DNA from: Polytrichum commune
Lineage: Eukaryota > Streptophyta > Polytrichopsida > Polytrichales > Polytrichaceae
Direction: 5' to 3'
NCBI GenBank assembly: GCA_950295325.1
Contig: OX485807.1
Location: 2,792,501 to 2,856,500 of the forward strand
Length of the DNA stretch: 64,000 bases
Each line of letters opens with the position of its first letter. Within the stretch, counting starts at the first letter, position 1. Positions 12,807 through 25,884 of this stretch are shown in pieces. The position numbers and the translations under genes are program-made. Under the pieces are notes generated by a model that searched no databases, was not told the origin of the DNA, and worked only from the letters and a program-made list of their open reading frames with translations.

Positions 12807-13753
12807 TACCGTAGTTTACTAGCAGGTTCGGCAACATGCTGCCTAATATTTAATTAAAGTTCAAAAAGTAGGTTCGACACCTAAAAATAGTATATTCATA
12901 TTTTCAGCAATTTTCTCTTTTAATTTTCAAAAATTCAGCCTAAACTCATTTTTAATTTTCTATTTAAGCTTATATCTTGTACATCTCTCTTGCATTGAAT
13001 GACAAGTAAGATGTGAGTGAAGAGTTGAGAATGCTCTGTGCTTTATGCAAGTAGAGTGGAGTTGTGTTCAACAATGCATATGGGATATGTAAACTTTGAG
13101 GTGAAGCACCTAGTTAGACTTCATTTTTATAACACGCATAACTTTTGCATAGAGTCTTCAAATGACATAAAATTTGTTGGAGGTGAAAGATTACTTGATT
13201 TCTAAACTTTTCTTAGACCAACAAAATTCCAAAAAAGTTGATCTTCTATGCACAAATGAGCTCCGAAAAACTGTTATGAACGCATTTTAATTTTTTGATC
13301 TTTACACGGCTGCAATGTTTTGTCCATATCTTTTGCGTAAAGACTTATTTTGACACAAAACTTGTTGGAGGTGGAAGAAGGATTGATTTCTCAACTTTTG
13401 TTAGTTGGACAAAATTCTATAAAACTTCATCTTCTATGCTCAATTGGACTCCAAAAATTTGTGTACAACACATTTGAAAAGCCTAACCTAGAGTCTTGCT
13501 ACTTCTTAACCCATTATCTTTGTGGACTAATGTAAGTGAGCTTGATTACAAAAGGAGCACCTTCTTTCCTTCAAAATTCACATATGCTTCCACTGCAAGT
13601 AAAACTCTAGTGAGAAGTAAAAATTGCTTACTTTTAGGCAATTTTGAAAAATAATTAATTTTATATTCGGCAAAAAATGCCAATAATATTCCAAAATTTT
13701 AGGCATTTATTTTTAGAATTATTTTGTGCCGAACCTGCTATTAAACTACGGTA
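12807..13753. mobile_element. 947-bp inverted-repeat DNA element
   Basis: The terminal inverted repeats are TACCGTAGTTTA(C/A)TAGCAGG continuing into TTCGGCA, 27 bp with one mismatch. Inside, a block of about 180 bp is tandemly duplicated (13130-13300 and 13310-13470): both halves carry TTGTTGGAGGTG and GATCTTCTATGC or CATCTTCTATGC. There is no transposase frame, so it is a non-autonomous element. Superfamily and target duplication are not certain. Confidence 0.85.
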
Positions 13754-16489
13754 ATGTGGCATCACTTATCGGCCTGTCAAATCTTGGTGGTCTCCACTCA
13801 ATTGAATTATTCCTCTTTGTTTAAGAAACCGTTCGTCAAGTTTGCGGTCCAATCATGAGTCCAACAGTAAGGTCCATGGAGAGGTGTTTTGGACCCCAAC
13901 TTTCTTGGACCGGACCCTAATAAACAAAACCCACCCTAAAGAATTTTTTAGCAGCCAGAGCTCGTGCCTCCTGAAACTACTTCTTCGAGACCGATTAATA
14001 ACCTTCAAAACTCCTCAGTTTAATAATTCACATTCGTCTATGCAATTCACTGGTGGTTTTTTTCTGCCAAAATTCAAAGAGTTGCGTAATTTTCAAATGT
14101 GGACCTCATAGCTCCTCTTGAACCTTACCAGAGTGGAGGTTGAGCTTCTTGAAGACTGATTACTAGACCTTTGGAAGCACCTCAGATAATTGATCAGTTT
14201 CCTTGGATGCAAATTTTCTGCATTCTCTTGTGCAATTCCAGCGTTGCTTGATATTCATCTGTAGACCACAGAGCTGAATCTCTTGAAGCTCTTTCAAAGT
14301 GAAGCTTGACCACTTGAAAAGTTCAAGATCAAACACGTGTTCTGAGCGTGCTGTTTAGAAGCGATCTTCAATCTGCAGCAACAACAAGCGCCAGGAAGGA
14401 GTCAACTACATCCTCTGTGGACGTCCCCGGGAGGAGTTTTCCTTGCCCTCACTGAGCAGCAGGTTTAAAGCTTCAATCACAATTTGTAACCTGTGGCTGG
14501 TTGCATCATGGCAGCCATAATCCTCAAATGAATCCTTTTGTGCATGATTTGCGCAGAATTGTTTTGCCACATAATTTAGCTTGTGAAGCTGAGATAAACA
14601 TTAGTGGATCATGAATCAATCGCAGCAATGTGAAACCATTGTTTCCTGATGTTAGGCTCCTAACCTTGGACATGGCAGGTGAAGGGGACAATGTAATGTA
14701 CACTATTTTAATCTAATTAGTATGGGTTATCATTCGAAGTTACGCGTTGCTATAACTTTTTGCTGATGTTATCATTTTTTACCAACTAAGTTATATCACA
14801 ATGAGATCTTTCGTAGACAGCAATTGAATATAAAACATTCCGCCTGTGAATCTCAGTTTCTGTAACATCGCCTAGAATTGAGTCCTGTATACAATCATCT
14901 GCAAGGTTGGTACGTGGGTGTTATTCAGTACGTTTTTCATGTCCTCCAACTTCCACTGACAAGATTGACAGAACAAAGCTTGGGTTGCATTAGCAAGTCT
15001 ATGATGAATCATAGCCCAAATTGGATTGAGAATTGGATCTCTCATGATTGAGTTATGGTTATCATAATTGCATCTTTGTTGATTCCTGAACTAAATACAT
15101 AGGTTCTCCCAATTGTGTTCACTATCGAGTGTGAAGACATAAAGCTTAGTCCAATCTCTTTTATAGATGTGTCTTTGTGGTGTTTGTTCTTTGATCTTCA
15201 CCTAACCACACACCAATCAAATATAGGCGTCCCTTTCAGAAAAGTACCTGAATAACACCCACATAACTTATACGATGTCAAGAAGGTGCAACATAGGTGA
15301 CAAACCAGAAACTCATATCCAAACAACCTTGGGATTCTGTTCACCAACATAACAATTAGCCCCAGGCAAGTGTGAACAAATGCATGCTTTTTCAGTCTTC
15401 CTAAGCTATTGCACAGAAATGGAACAAACTATGTCAAATGAGAATCTCACAAACAAAATATAAGGTTGATGCATTTACAGAAAATCCCACAAGCTGATGG
15501 CTTCAGGATGTGCATGACATTGCAGGACAACATATGTCCTGTGGATTTCACAGTAGCCACATACTTGAGGGCAACTTTCACCATGAATCTGGCAACATAC
15601 TCCATGTTCATCTTCTCTTTGTCCAGGGTTCATGCCCAAAACCCTTCAGATGGTGTACCTGCTCTCTAGAAAATTACCCAAACAATTTGCATTGCCAACA
15701 TTTTTTGTGTTTGAAGATATCTAGCTTATGTAAAGGTTTAGATCAATGTAATTTGTCATATATAATTTGCAGAAACTTTACTTAACACAACGCAGGTATA
15801 AAAGACTGAAGGAATAACGATCCTGACAAAAATATGAGCTCATTGTGACAACTCAAATCCAAGAGAAGTACGAACACAAATAGGCTATTGGACAAGAAAA
15901 CCTTCAGAGAGCTGATTTAGACTGTTATGGTACATACCACCAGGAAATCGCCTGGCTAGGTTTCTAATTTCTACACTGGTGCCACTCTTGGACTTTTGTA
16001 ACCAATCAAGGCTTTAAGAAATGGCTGCATGTGTAAAGGTCATCTCATGACCATCACCCCCACTGTACCACTCAAATCAATTCTCGTGAGTGAAAATCCC
16101 TACTCTTGTCTAAAATACAAACACCCACGCTACATGAGCCAGAAATGTTCACACATGTTTTGGCCAGAAACTCTCACTCGGGTCTGCTGTAACTAGTTCT
16201 ACCATCAGAAATGCACAGTATCAACTACAACCTGCAAATAGCAATGTTGTGCCACTTTTGTGCACAGCTAAGTGAAGGATAAATAAATGTACATGCTCAA
16301 TGCTGCAGTGATCTATTTTAATCAGCAGGCCAAACACCAGAGAGATCAATAAATTACAAACTCGTCCTAAACATAATGTCGTTTTGGAGTTACACCCACC
16401 ACACCTGGTCTTGAATCAGTAAATTTGTACCTGCTCCAAGAAATGTGTGCCAGTTAAACTCATGCTCCAACTTGCAACTTGCTCCAGTA
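13754..16489. other. Spacer without a supported gene
   Basis: The composition is less AT-rich at 14100-14700, which may be old transcribed sequence, but no frame on either strand joins across splice sites into a recognisable protein. A reverse copy of repeat R lies at about 15108-15245. Confidence 0.45.
15108..15245 (-). repeat. Dispersed repeat R, copy 2
   Basis: Contains CAATTGTGTTCACTATCGAG, AGTCCAATCTCTTTTA and CACCTAACCACACACCAATC, shared with the copy near 31676 and, more distantly, with 35215. It is the reverse orientation of copy 1. Confidence 0.65.
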
Positions 16490-16770
16490 CACTAAATAGT
16501 CCTATTAGTGTGGGTCAAAATAATTCTCTAGAACACACATTACTTTTCAACCCATGCCAAATCTCTAGTTTAGAATTAAGGTGGGCCACACTGATTTTTT
16601 TCTAGAAAATTGAAGTGGGTAACTATTTTATTTTATGCTACATTTGCCCTTAAACTAATACTCAAGGTTCTAGTCAGGATGGAAACAATGTGGGCCAAAG
16701 ACCCCAGAGACTTCCGACCAGCACCTTGAGTACATTATTTTTCCACCCACACTAATAGGACTATTTAGTG
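16490..16770. mobile_element. MITE family B, intact copy
   Basis: A 281-bp element with perfect 26-bp terminal inverted repeats (CACTAAATAGTCCTATTAGT continuing GTGGGT), flanked by TA on both sides, as in Tc1/mariner insertions. Perfect ends suggest a recent insertion. It lies just downstream of the SMR gene. A partial copy is at 31250. Confidence 0.92.
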
Positions 16771-16885
16771 TATTTGCGGATTCTCATATTCTTGACTATT
16801 TTATATTTGCAAGTGATTGATTTTACCAGCAGAGCGTTTTCTCCAATGTTCATGTGTAATACGTGAGAGTTTTAAAACAGCAGCA

Positions 16886-19387
16886 CTATCCACATGGTAC
16901 GATCACCCCGCAATGATTTTCCCCTAAGTGGAACAGTATAAGATGTAGAAAAGAAATAAAAAATAAAAAATAACAACTTAAGAAGCTGTCTAAGAGAAGG
17001 GGAGGGAGAGTACCCATTAGCTAATAGAAAGTTCTTTACTGCTGATGGGAGAGCAGGACCACCCTTACTATGCCGCCCAACACCTGCAATCACAAAGAGC
17101 ATAGCAAGCTTCAACAGATGTGTCTCTTTTGAATGACTAATGCCTTCATGCTCAAAACTTCATTTTAAAACCTATCACATTAGGGATCTTAGAGTTTAGA
17201 AACAACAAGGAAAACCAAGAATAACCTTTTAACCTAATGCACAACCGTAAGCAGTTTAGGGTTTAGGGTTTAAACTGCCTGCAGTAACTTATTCTAGATC
17301 ATGTTTTAATCTTGGCAGGTCAGAGAGATGAGACTGAGGATCACCAGTAATTACAGAAAGATCCTTCTTCACAAGACTTCTTGGAGCAGCTAAATACATA
17401 TAATGTTGATTTTCCCCAAAATGTCCCTTAGAACCCGATTCCTCTCCTTTCAAATCTCTTGACTGATCTGGCTCTCGTTGAGTGTGGCCGTAAATAAGAG
17501 ATGTATCCTTTGCCAACTCATTCTCAAGATTAGTGAGATGTTGTTGCAAAGCCATAACTGCTTCGGTTGCATGAAGACCATGTAAATCAATGGACCATAA
17601 ATTTGTCTCTGCATCTGTGAGTACAACAAAAAATGCATTGTGTCAACCTTCCATAAAGAAAATAATTCAGTTTATGTAATTACATCTTGTGCCAATGAAC
17701 TTATGCGTAATCTGGATGTAATCATTTATTTGATTACATTCATGCACAAGATGTCAGACTTCCATGTGTGGTGAGCAACGAACTGAGACAGATAAAAAAG
17801 AGCACACAAGGGTCATAAGTTTTTCTTCCCAACTAATCATCCCTCAAACCTCTGCAGAAATATATCAATCACAAACCAGAGTTTATGCCTCGTGCTCAGA
17901 TTGGTCAAGTAATGATTGAATACCACTAACCTGAATTTCTGGCCAGAAGAATTTCTTCAGCTGCTTGTGCATGTAACTTCTCCGCACTTTTCCAGTTTTC
18001 ACGTGCTTCTTGGGAGAATTGCTTTGCATGGACATGGTCTCCAGCCATAAATGCATTGTAGGCAGCCCGTGCATATTTATCCCTATTGCTGTACCACAAA
18101 TATCTCCAGTACGTCAGTTAGGATCCCCAGTACTGAATTTCTAAACCCAACTTGCTTCCAAGTTAAAGGAACCCACTTAAACAATGTTTTGACTGCCATC
18201 AATCCATTCATTTACATCATATTAACCCTTAAGGGATGTAGGGGCTCAATGTACAACATATCTACACAATTTCTAAAAACCTCACCAAGTCTTAAAAGCA
18301 TTTTTTATTTTTACCTGGGATTATGATTTTTATTTAGGGCATTCTCTTATGTCAAGGATAAAACTAAAAAATATACTCCTATGTGACATCGATGATCAAA
18401 ATACAAGGTATGAAGTTGTATCCAAGGGCCCTCATGCTGTATAGTTGAACCTAATTTTCAATAACATTAAGGTATTTTGCCAATGAGTCACAAAGTGCAC
18501 TTGAAGAATAAGTTGATTTTAGATAGGTTCACTTTTAAAATAAATTAACTAAAAATGGAAGTATGTAGCACAAATACACATCTTTGTGCACGGAGAGAGG
18601 CCTCTCGGACACTTAAGGGTTACAAAAACCATCGCACTGTTAAACAACTCACCCGCCCCCTTTTGCACTCCCAACTGACAGTTAAGTTGAAAAAAAGCAA
18701 CACAACAAAAAAATATTATTGCACATACACTGCTGACCAAGTAACAATAATTTTTTTTTAAATGCAACAAAAGACTCTGATTTCAGCGATGTACTAAAGT
18801 TCTTCCCACACGAACCGGCTCTTACGCAATGCTTCCCTTCGAAACTTCAAATACACATCATTTTCCTCACATTCGGTGGGTGCTACAGATGCATCCAATC
18901 CTGCTTCAGGAAGGTCCAAATTAGCATCATCATTGGCACCCAAGATTTGCTCATCAGAAGCTGCCTTTTTGGGTGACTCCGGGTGACCCATAGTATAAAG
19001 GTGCATGGATGCCAAATCTTCGTCTCCATTTACGGATTCGAGAACGTCCTGAATAAACATCAAGTCTGCCCAGCCATGCTCCTTTTTCAGCCTTGCAACC
19101 ACATCACCAGGACCTGGAATCCCGTTTTGAAAGCTTGTATTTTCAGGGAGTCCCAAAGGTCGGTGCTTGTTTTTCGTCACTACAGATGCAAAAGGAACAG
19201 TTGGCTTATTATAATGTTGCGGTTGCCGAGAATTGCTTGGTTGAAATAATGTCACATTACCTGCTCCGTGATGGAGAGCAGGGAAAGGGTCCACATCAGC
19301 AGCTGATGAGTCACGGTGCAAACGCGTAAGCGATGCCCATCCCTGTGGCCGACCACCCGATGATTCCTTTCTCTCCATGCCTATCAT
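16886..19387 (-). CDS. CUE-DUF1771-SMR domain protein (spliced gene)
   Basis: Plant small MutS-related protein. In this family the SMR domain binds or nicks nucleic acid, but the plant role is poorly defined. Exon A (19387-about 18810) encodes a GWASL/DPFP amino-terminal motif near residues 16-36 and a CUE-like stretch near 98-133 (HGWADLMFIQDVLESVNGDE), then the start of DUF1771 (DVYLKFRREALR). Exon B (18088-17931) continues DUF1771 (AFMAGDHVHAKQFSQEAREN). Exon C (17614-17345) opens SMR with LWSIDLHGLHATEA and ends in VITG. Exon D (17083-17014) gives GVGRHSKGGPALPSAVKNFL. Junctions B/C and C/D are phase-perfect and restore the SMR signature DLHGLHATEA..VITGVGRHSKG. Junction A/B fits only a weak GT donor, or there is a microexon. 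The last exon (about 16905-16886, GVIVPCG) is uncertain in phase. The start is MIGMERK or the MERK within it. Confidence 0.88.
17255..17271 (+). repeat. Interstitial plant telomere motif in an SMR intron
   Basis: Two consecutive TTTAGGG units plus a partial third, inside the intron between exons C and D. Short telo-boxes are common in plant genomes; this supports plant origin only. Confidence 0.85.
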
Positions 19388-20333
19388 AGGAGTATTTAAG
19401 ATATCAAATGCTCAAGTGCAGGCACTGCAAAAAAAATTCAAAAACATCATATTGTTTTGTAAGCATGATGTGCTAGATTACAGAAGGGAAAACAGGGATT
19501 TTTGAGTGATTAAGAGCCTACTGTGAGAACTTTTAAAAAGTAGAAGCATACCTTTTAAATTTTTCATTTTAAACTCAAAGCGTCTGAAGTACTCACAGAC
19601 TGATGAAAAGGAGAAGCAGTTGTGTAGATATCACTGATGGTTTACATGAGCTTCTGAATTAACTCATAAACATGGAATATGGCACTAGAGAAAATCTTAT
19701 TGCTGACTACTGTCAATCACATATGGTAGACATAATCCCCTTAAAAAGAATCTCCTATGTGGAAACAATGTGCAAGACACTCCAGAACATGAAAGGAAAA
19801 ACAGGAGGCTTGAAAGGACTCAAGATCCGAAGTACCCACAAACTAATGAAAAGGAGAAAAAGTTGTGGAGGTATCACTAACGGCTGAAATGAGCTTCTGC
19901 ATTAACTTAAAAACATTGAATGTGGGAAACCATCAAGTAAAGTAGAGAGAAAGTCTTATTGCTGAGTATTCCCAATCACTAGTGGTAGGCATATTTACCT
20001 TAGGGAATATTCTCTGTGGAAATAACGTGCATGACGTGCTAGAATATGGAAGGAAATAACAGGAAGCCTACTTCGAGCAATCTTTAAAATTTCAGCAAAT
20101 CTTCTACTTTAATTTTAACTCAAAATGTAATTGTGTTGACCAGGACTCCAATGGTCTGAAGTACCCACAACCTGATAGTCAAAAATGAAAAGGAGAAATA
20201 CTTGTCTAGGTATCAATGATGGTCAAATGAGCTTCTAGATTAACCAAAACCATGAAGGAGGGAAACTAGCAAGGAGAACAGGAAAAACCTCTTTTGCGGA
20301 GTATTCCCAATTACATAGCGTAGGAAAAATCAG

Positions 20334-21110
20334 CTAACCTGCGAAGGGCCATGACTGAAACTTAATGTAGAAAGAAGTTCAGGGTCGAATTCATACCCTT
20401 CATCATCATTTCGCAGCACACCAGGTTACGGTGATGAACCAACTTTTCTTAAAACAAAACACACGTCCAAATTTTGAAGGTCGAAAATATACGAATTCAA
20501 GGAAGACGTTGCGAACAGGTATTAGGATGACGCTACCCACAATTAATTTTGGCGGTCGAGACGAATTTCTGATTCGGGGAGGCCAGAAAAAAGAAGAGGT
20601 AGCTAGAGATTTCCCCAGTTCGAGAGTCACTAAGAAGGAGACACCACCTACACCATATTCCTGAAAGAAAGAAAAATCTCGCCCAAAACCCACAAAATTC
20701 ATTTGACTCTGTAACAACCAGACCATTCAGAACCTTTTTCTTAAGGAACCAACATACATATAGTAGCACTCCTTTAGCACTGGAGACCACCATCATTGAG
20801 CTCAAAGTGCCCACCAAGAATTTCATTTTTTAATTTAATTTTAAAGAAAAATCCTTACCTCGAATGTGCGCAATTTCTCTGTAATAGCTTGAACTCAAGA
20901 AAAATAAACAGGAGAATAGCATGATGGCTCGAAAAACTAGATTCCCACCTGGCCTTGGCCACAGACTGGGCATGAGAGCGGTTCCTGGAGGATCTCGGCG
21001 ATGACAAGTGGAGCGACGAGTGTCCATAGAAACCCTAGGTGGTGCTCCGAGAAAGCAAAAGGCATCTCCCATCCTCTCTCCGATTCTCAAACCCTAAAAC
21101 CCTGCCTCCT
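20334..21110 (-). promoter_or_regulatory. Probable 5' end of the SMR transcript
   Basis: Read on the minus strand, 21103-21089 carries AGGGTTTTAGGGTTT, a telo-box typical of plant 5' leaders, followed by an ATG near 21072 and a GT donor near 20950. A second stretch ending at a CAG|GTTAGC donor (20339) reads NDDEGYEFDPELLSTLSFSH with no in-frame ATG. These may be upstream exons joined to the exon at 19387, giving a longer amino terminus, or untranslated leader. Confidence 0.4.
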
Positions 21111-24100
21111 ATTGCCGCTCACTGAACAATTCAAAGCCTGAGAGTCACTTTGAGTGCAAACGCGCCTACCTCACCTCACCTGTGTACCACTAAGCTTAAG
21201 TTTTAGCATTGACAATCGAATAGAGTGGGCTCAATTATATTGTTGGCTGTTTACCGAGGGAAATTTCTCCATTTTCAAGATCATCTAAGGTAGAGGGTGC
21301 TAAAACCAACACCCCATGCATAAAGTAACACCATATACATTTCCCAACTGCCAACACTCTACTATCTTGAACCATTCCCAAGGAAAAGGAGTGCCCAGGC
21401 CCATAGAGTGACAGGTTTAGGTACCATTAGTGGCACCACCTCACATTGGGCCTTCACTACCTCCATATAAGGTAGGTAATGGGTTCCATTCTATGTGAGG
21501 CTAGTTCAAGGTGGGTTTAGGGTGGCTTGTCAGTGCCTATTCTAGCCATTTTATTCAAGAGAAGGGGGGGGGGGGGGGGCACATTCAGTTATGGGCATAA
21601 AGGGGGTTGATATCTTGGATGCTAGGGGACGGTTTTGCAACCAAATTGGGTGGGTCATGGAGGTGGCCATGTGACTTTGCATACCGCTACTAGTTGGGCT
21701 ACAATCTAGCTTGGGTCTAGTACCCAACTATGATGGGTTGAGGCTAGGCAATGAAGGTGGGGGTCCTCATCATATGCAAGGCCGTCATACACGGAGCCTA
21801 GGGATTGGATCAAAGAAGCTAAAAGTTTTGACTTTGAATATTCATCAATTATTCAATTGAGGCTATTTTTTTCTTTATACTTATTTTTAGCCCAAAGGCT
21901 GATATGATATTGTTTTAATATCAACCACGTAGCAATATGTATGTGCAATAGCTTAAAGTGTTGGCTTAAGCACCGTCTGCCTTAAGTAGGGTGATATGGT
22001 CACATTTCTTCCTTGATTGGACACTTGTATTTGAGTGAAATGTGGTCATCAAGGAGAAAATGCTTGTAGTTTTAAATCAACATTAAAAAGACATTTACTA
22101 TAGATCTTGGAACTTTGGAACGTCGAGGGCGTATGGCCGTTGATGCAATCACTATTCCAAAGTCTCCAAATGAACGGATGTCAACATTGGCATGTTGAGT
22201 AGACAATGCGGGGATGGCCCAAGAAATTCATTCATGTGCACAAGTGCAACAAGTTGGGACAACACAAGCCCAAATTTGTGTGTTACGACGATATTTGACT
22301 AGTCATATGTTCAAAATATAGCTACCGTTCTAGGGGGGATTCAAGGTTCATTTGTTAACACAATTGTGACCACTGACAAAGAAGGTGAATCTTCACTTTG
22401 ATTTTTGCTATGAATTCACATTTGCTAAGTTATTGAAACAATGCGTGATTTGATCCACCAACTAAATTAATTTGTAGAGTTGGAAGTGCCCACAATAGGG
22501 CTTCATTCATACCCACAAAGCTTATAACCTCCAATCTTAACCCTTAACTTTCCAAGCCTATGAAAGGGTTGTTTTGAGTGCATGCACGCAAGTATGGTAA
22601 AGTGTATAGCTTCTGATTTTTTTCTTAGTGTTAAGTGAAAGTGATTCGAAACTAAACATCAACTTCAAAATTTGTGAAAAAAAATCATAGAAATTTTTAA
22701 AACATATTGATTTACAAAGCCAAGTATTTATGATGAAAAAATAATTTCAAGAATATATATATATATAAAAGAAGAAAGTGCAAGTGGCTTGCAAGTAGGT
22801 GATACTGAACAAGTAATTGTCTAAAATATGATTTAAAAAATAAATTAATGGTTTTCTACAAAGTTTTTTGACCATGCCCTCAAGTAGATAATGAATTCAA
22901 GGAATATGGAAAAATTCAAATAATTTAAGGTCATGAAATCTACATCCAAAACTATAATTAATCATATGCTTTTGAACATCACTTTTAATGATAATTTTTG
23001 AAGATCTCAATTTTGTTAGTGACCACGTTTTCTAGTAGCTATTTGACACAATGGTCCCACATGACAAGCTTTATGAAATAAATTAACCATGGAAGCATAT
23101 ATGCATTACTACAAACCTTGATGAGTCATACACACATTGAAATCAAACAATTTGGGCATGTTCATGGCAAGAATCACATGGAGTAAGTCACAAACTATTG
23201 GTTGTTGCTACCGCTTGACTTTGTTTGTCCTTAAAACCCCGAAATCGGTCACTAGTTATTGGTGGCAATACGGTCCAACCATTGAAATGTGCGAACCTGA
23301 TAATTCCAAGCAAAAGGAGATGACTCTTGTGGTGACCCATGACAATGTAAAACACCCCCCCCCCCTTTTGAACAATGGGACCTTATCAAACTTTGTCTTC
23401 GATTGGGAGCATCAAATTATCCACTTGAATCGTATTTTTTGCATTAATATGATAGCCATGTTGTGGATGTTCACATTATGAAAGAAAATCTTCACAAAAA
23501 CACCATACACATGCACCACTGCATTCAAAGTGATAGATTACATCAACTACTGTAGCACCATAGCTGGTTTGTGCACCTCAAAATGAATATTTATTTATTT
23601 TTTGAAAAATAAGGTTCGTCAACTTAAAATATAATTTATGAAATTTCATCACTCCTATGATTTAAAATTATTTAATTCATTTTTTTTGGGTAAGGTCTAG
23701 CAATATTGGAAGTAGGCTGATGTTTTTTTCATTCATTTGTGGCGGCTTCTTGGCCTTAAACTTAAGTATCCACCTTAACCTTATTTAGTGTGGCTCTTGT
23801 TTGTCTTTGCACAATGTATGCATTAGGTCTTTTGTATGTATTTGTACTTTGACATGTGTGAGAAGAGTGTTAGAAATGGCACCAAAACAACGACGGGTTG
23901 ATTTTACTTTTATCCCTATTAACAAGGAGGAGAGGGAGATGGATATAGAAAGAGAGTTTGCCGCTTTGAGTGAGCAGGGCGCTGAGCCATTAACGCGTTA
24001 GCATGCAACCTCTTATGGTGCGTTGATGTGGTTGGAGCTTAGAAGAGTCCAAAATTTCCATTTATTAGTTTTTTCCCAATATATTTTTTCACTTATTCAT

Positions 24101-25884
24101 TTGATTGGGTTCATAATTTCCGGTTTTTTTGTTTTTTTATTTGGAAATTATTTTTGCACGAACTAACTATGGTGCTACAGTAATCCTCAACATGCTTATC
24201 ACCGCAAACAATAACCGAATGTGAATATAAGTTCACGAGATTAACATGCTTCACAATTGCATACATACAAAGGTCCAAATGTTGCGGGTTTGGAGCATTG
24301 TGGATAATAACCATTGCGCCAAATGTATCTCAAAATAGAAGTACGAACAACATTGCATTGATGTCACCCTTAGGCTCCTCAACTAACCCCTTAACCCTAC
24401 ATTACGTTTCAAATCGCCCAAGGATTGATTATACTTTTCCAATTTGCAATAGTGATTGGATGCACTATCATTGTCTTATTTAGTTTCCAAATTGCAACAT
24501 GAATACCTGAACTTTGCTACGAACTTTGCCATTGTTTCTTGAACAACTTCAAAATTACATTCTTTTTTATTTTAACACTCGTTTCCACTATTATGTATTA
24601 GTGTATATAGTCCTAATGTGTGACCATCTTGGTGATCAAATAGACTCACACCTTCCTCTTTGTCAATGACAAATTATGCTTGCAAGATGCAACTCATATT
24701 CACCCTCCAAGCTTGCTCCAAATCTAATTTCCCATTAGAAAAACAAAAACAAAAACAAAAACAAAAACAAAAAACTTGCTTTATGAAAGTATCCCGGTTG
24801 CAAATGCCCAACCTAGGTACTTCATTATCTCATAGTTTATGTATATACATGCGTCAAAGTTTCGGGGGGGGGGGGCTAATATTTTTTCTTTTTAAATATT
24901 CTATTTTTGTTTCCTCCACTTCTACTTTGCCCCTTTATCTTGCACCCTTTGGTAGTTTGAATATTTTTTAATTTATTTAGACTTAACCCTATGTTAACTC
25001 AAAAAGTTCTTCTTGTGAATGGTTCCAAATCACCTATACCACTTGCAACTAGCGTGGATTGTATGGGAGAGTCTGAACTGGATGACACGAATAGCCAAGT
25101 ACAAATCTTCATCGTGCACATCCCAAGAAAAACCCTCTACAAGGTTTATAACTTTGTACCATCCTAACACAATACCCTATATGTAGTTCTAAAAAAAAAC
25201 CATGATATTACATGGTATCATATAGTATTTCTAATGCAATATGCGACAAGGTTTGCCTCGAAAGTTCTCATGTTCCAACAAATCCTACAATTTCGGAATG
25301 CTACCTACATTTGCTATCATTGGTGCAAATTTGGGCAATCTCTGTACTCGTTTCCTCAACACTATCTCCAGTTCCAGTGATGGACAAATTTGTGCAATTA
25401 AAGGGAACCCTTGGATAAGCCTAGTAAAAGGTTTGATTGACTCAAATGATACCTAAGGATACGAGGATATGACAATTCAAAATAACATATCAGGGTGGGC
25501 TCTAGATAAACATCTACTAGAATTTGACTTAGATATGTTTGAAAGAAATTTACCATATGATATATAACTTGAGGTTTTATATGAACCTGGGTAATTAAAA
25601 TTCTTCACAATTTGATAGAGTAAATCTATTTACCTTTAAGATTGAATGCAAAGTGGGGTATTGAAATATATTCTTTAACCTTCATATTTTATCATAATTG
25701 TGCTAAAGTGGAATGTAGAATACAAAACTTGAATAATTCATGGACACCAAAATTTAGGAAATACAACTGCCTAATGTCAAAGTTTCAAAAAAAAAGTACA
25801 ACATAATGTTTCACTACATGTTTATGTACAAGTTCCAAGAAATAAACATTTTTGTTGAAATTGTACGTTTTCTCCCATTGTCAC
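21111..25884. other. Spacer without a supported gene
   Basis: AT-rich, with homopolymer tracts (16 G at 21564, 11 C at 23355, 12 G at 24864), an (AT)n run near 22755 and a (CAAAAA)n run near 24740-24775. The longest open frames show no motif or splice continuation. Confidence 0.5.

Noticed and set aside
20406-20826. Overlapping ~100-aa ORFs upstream of the SMR gene
   Set aside because: Several frames are open on both strands; no motif and no consistent splice into the SMR exons.
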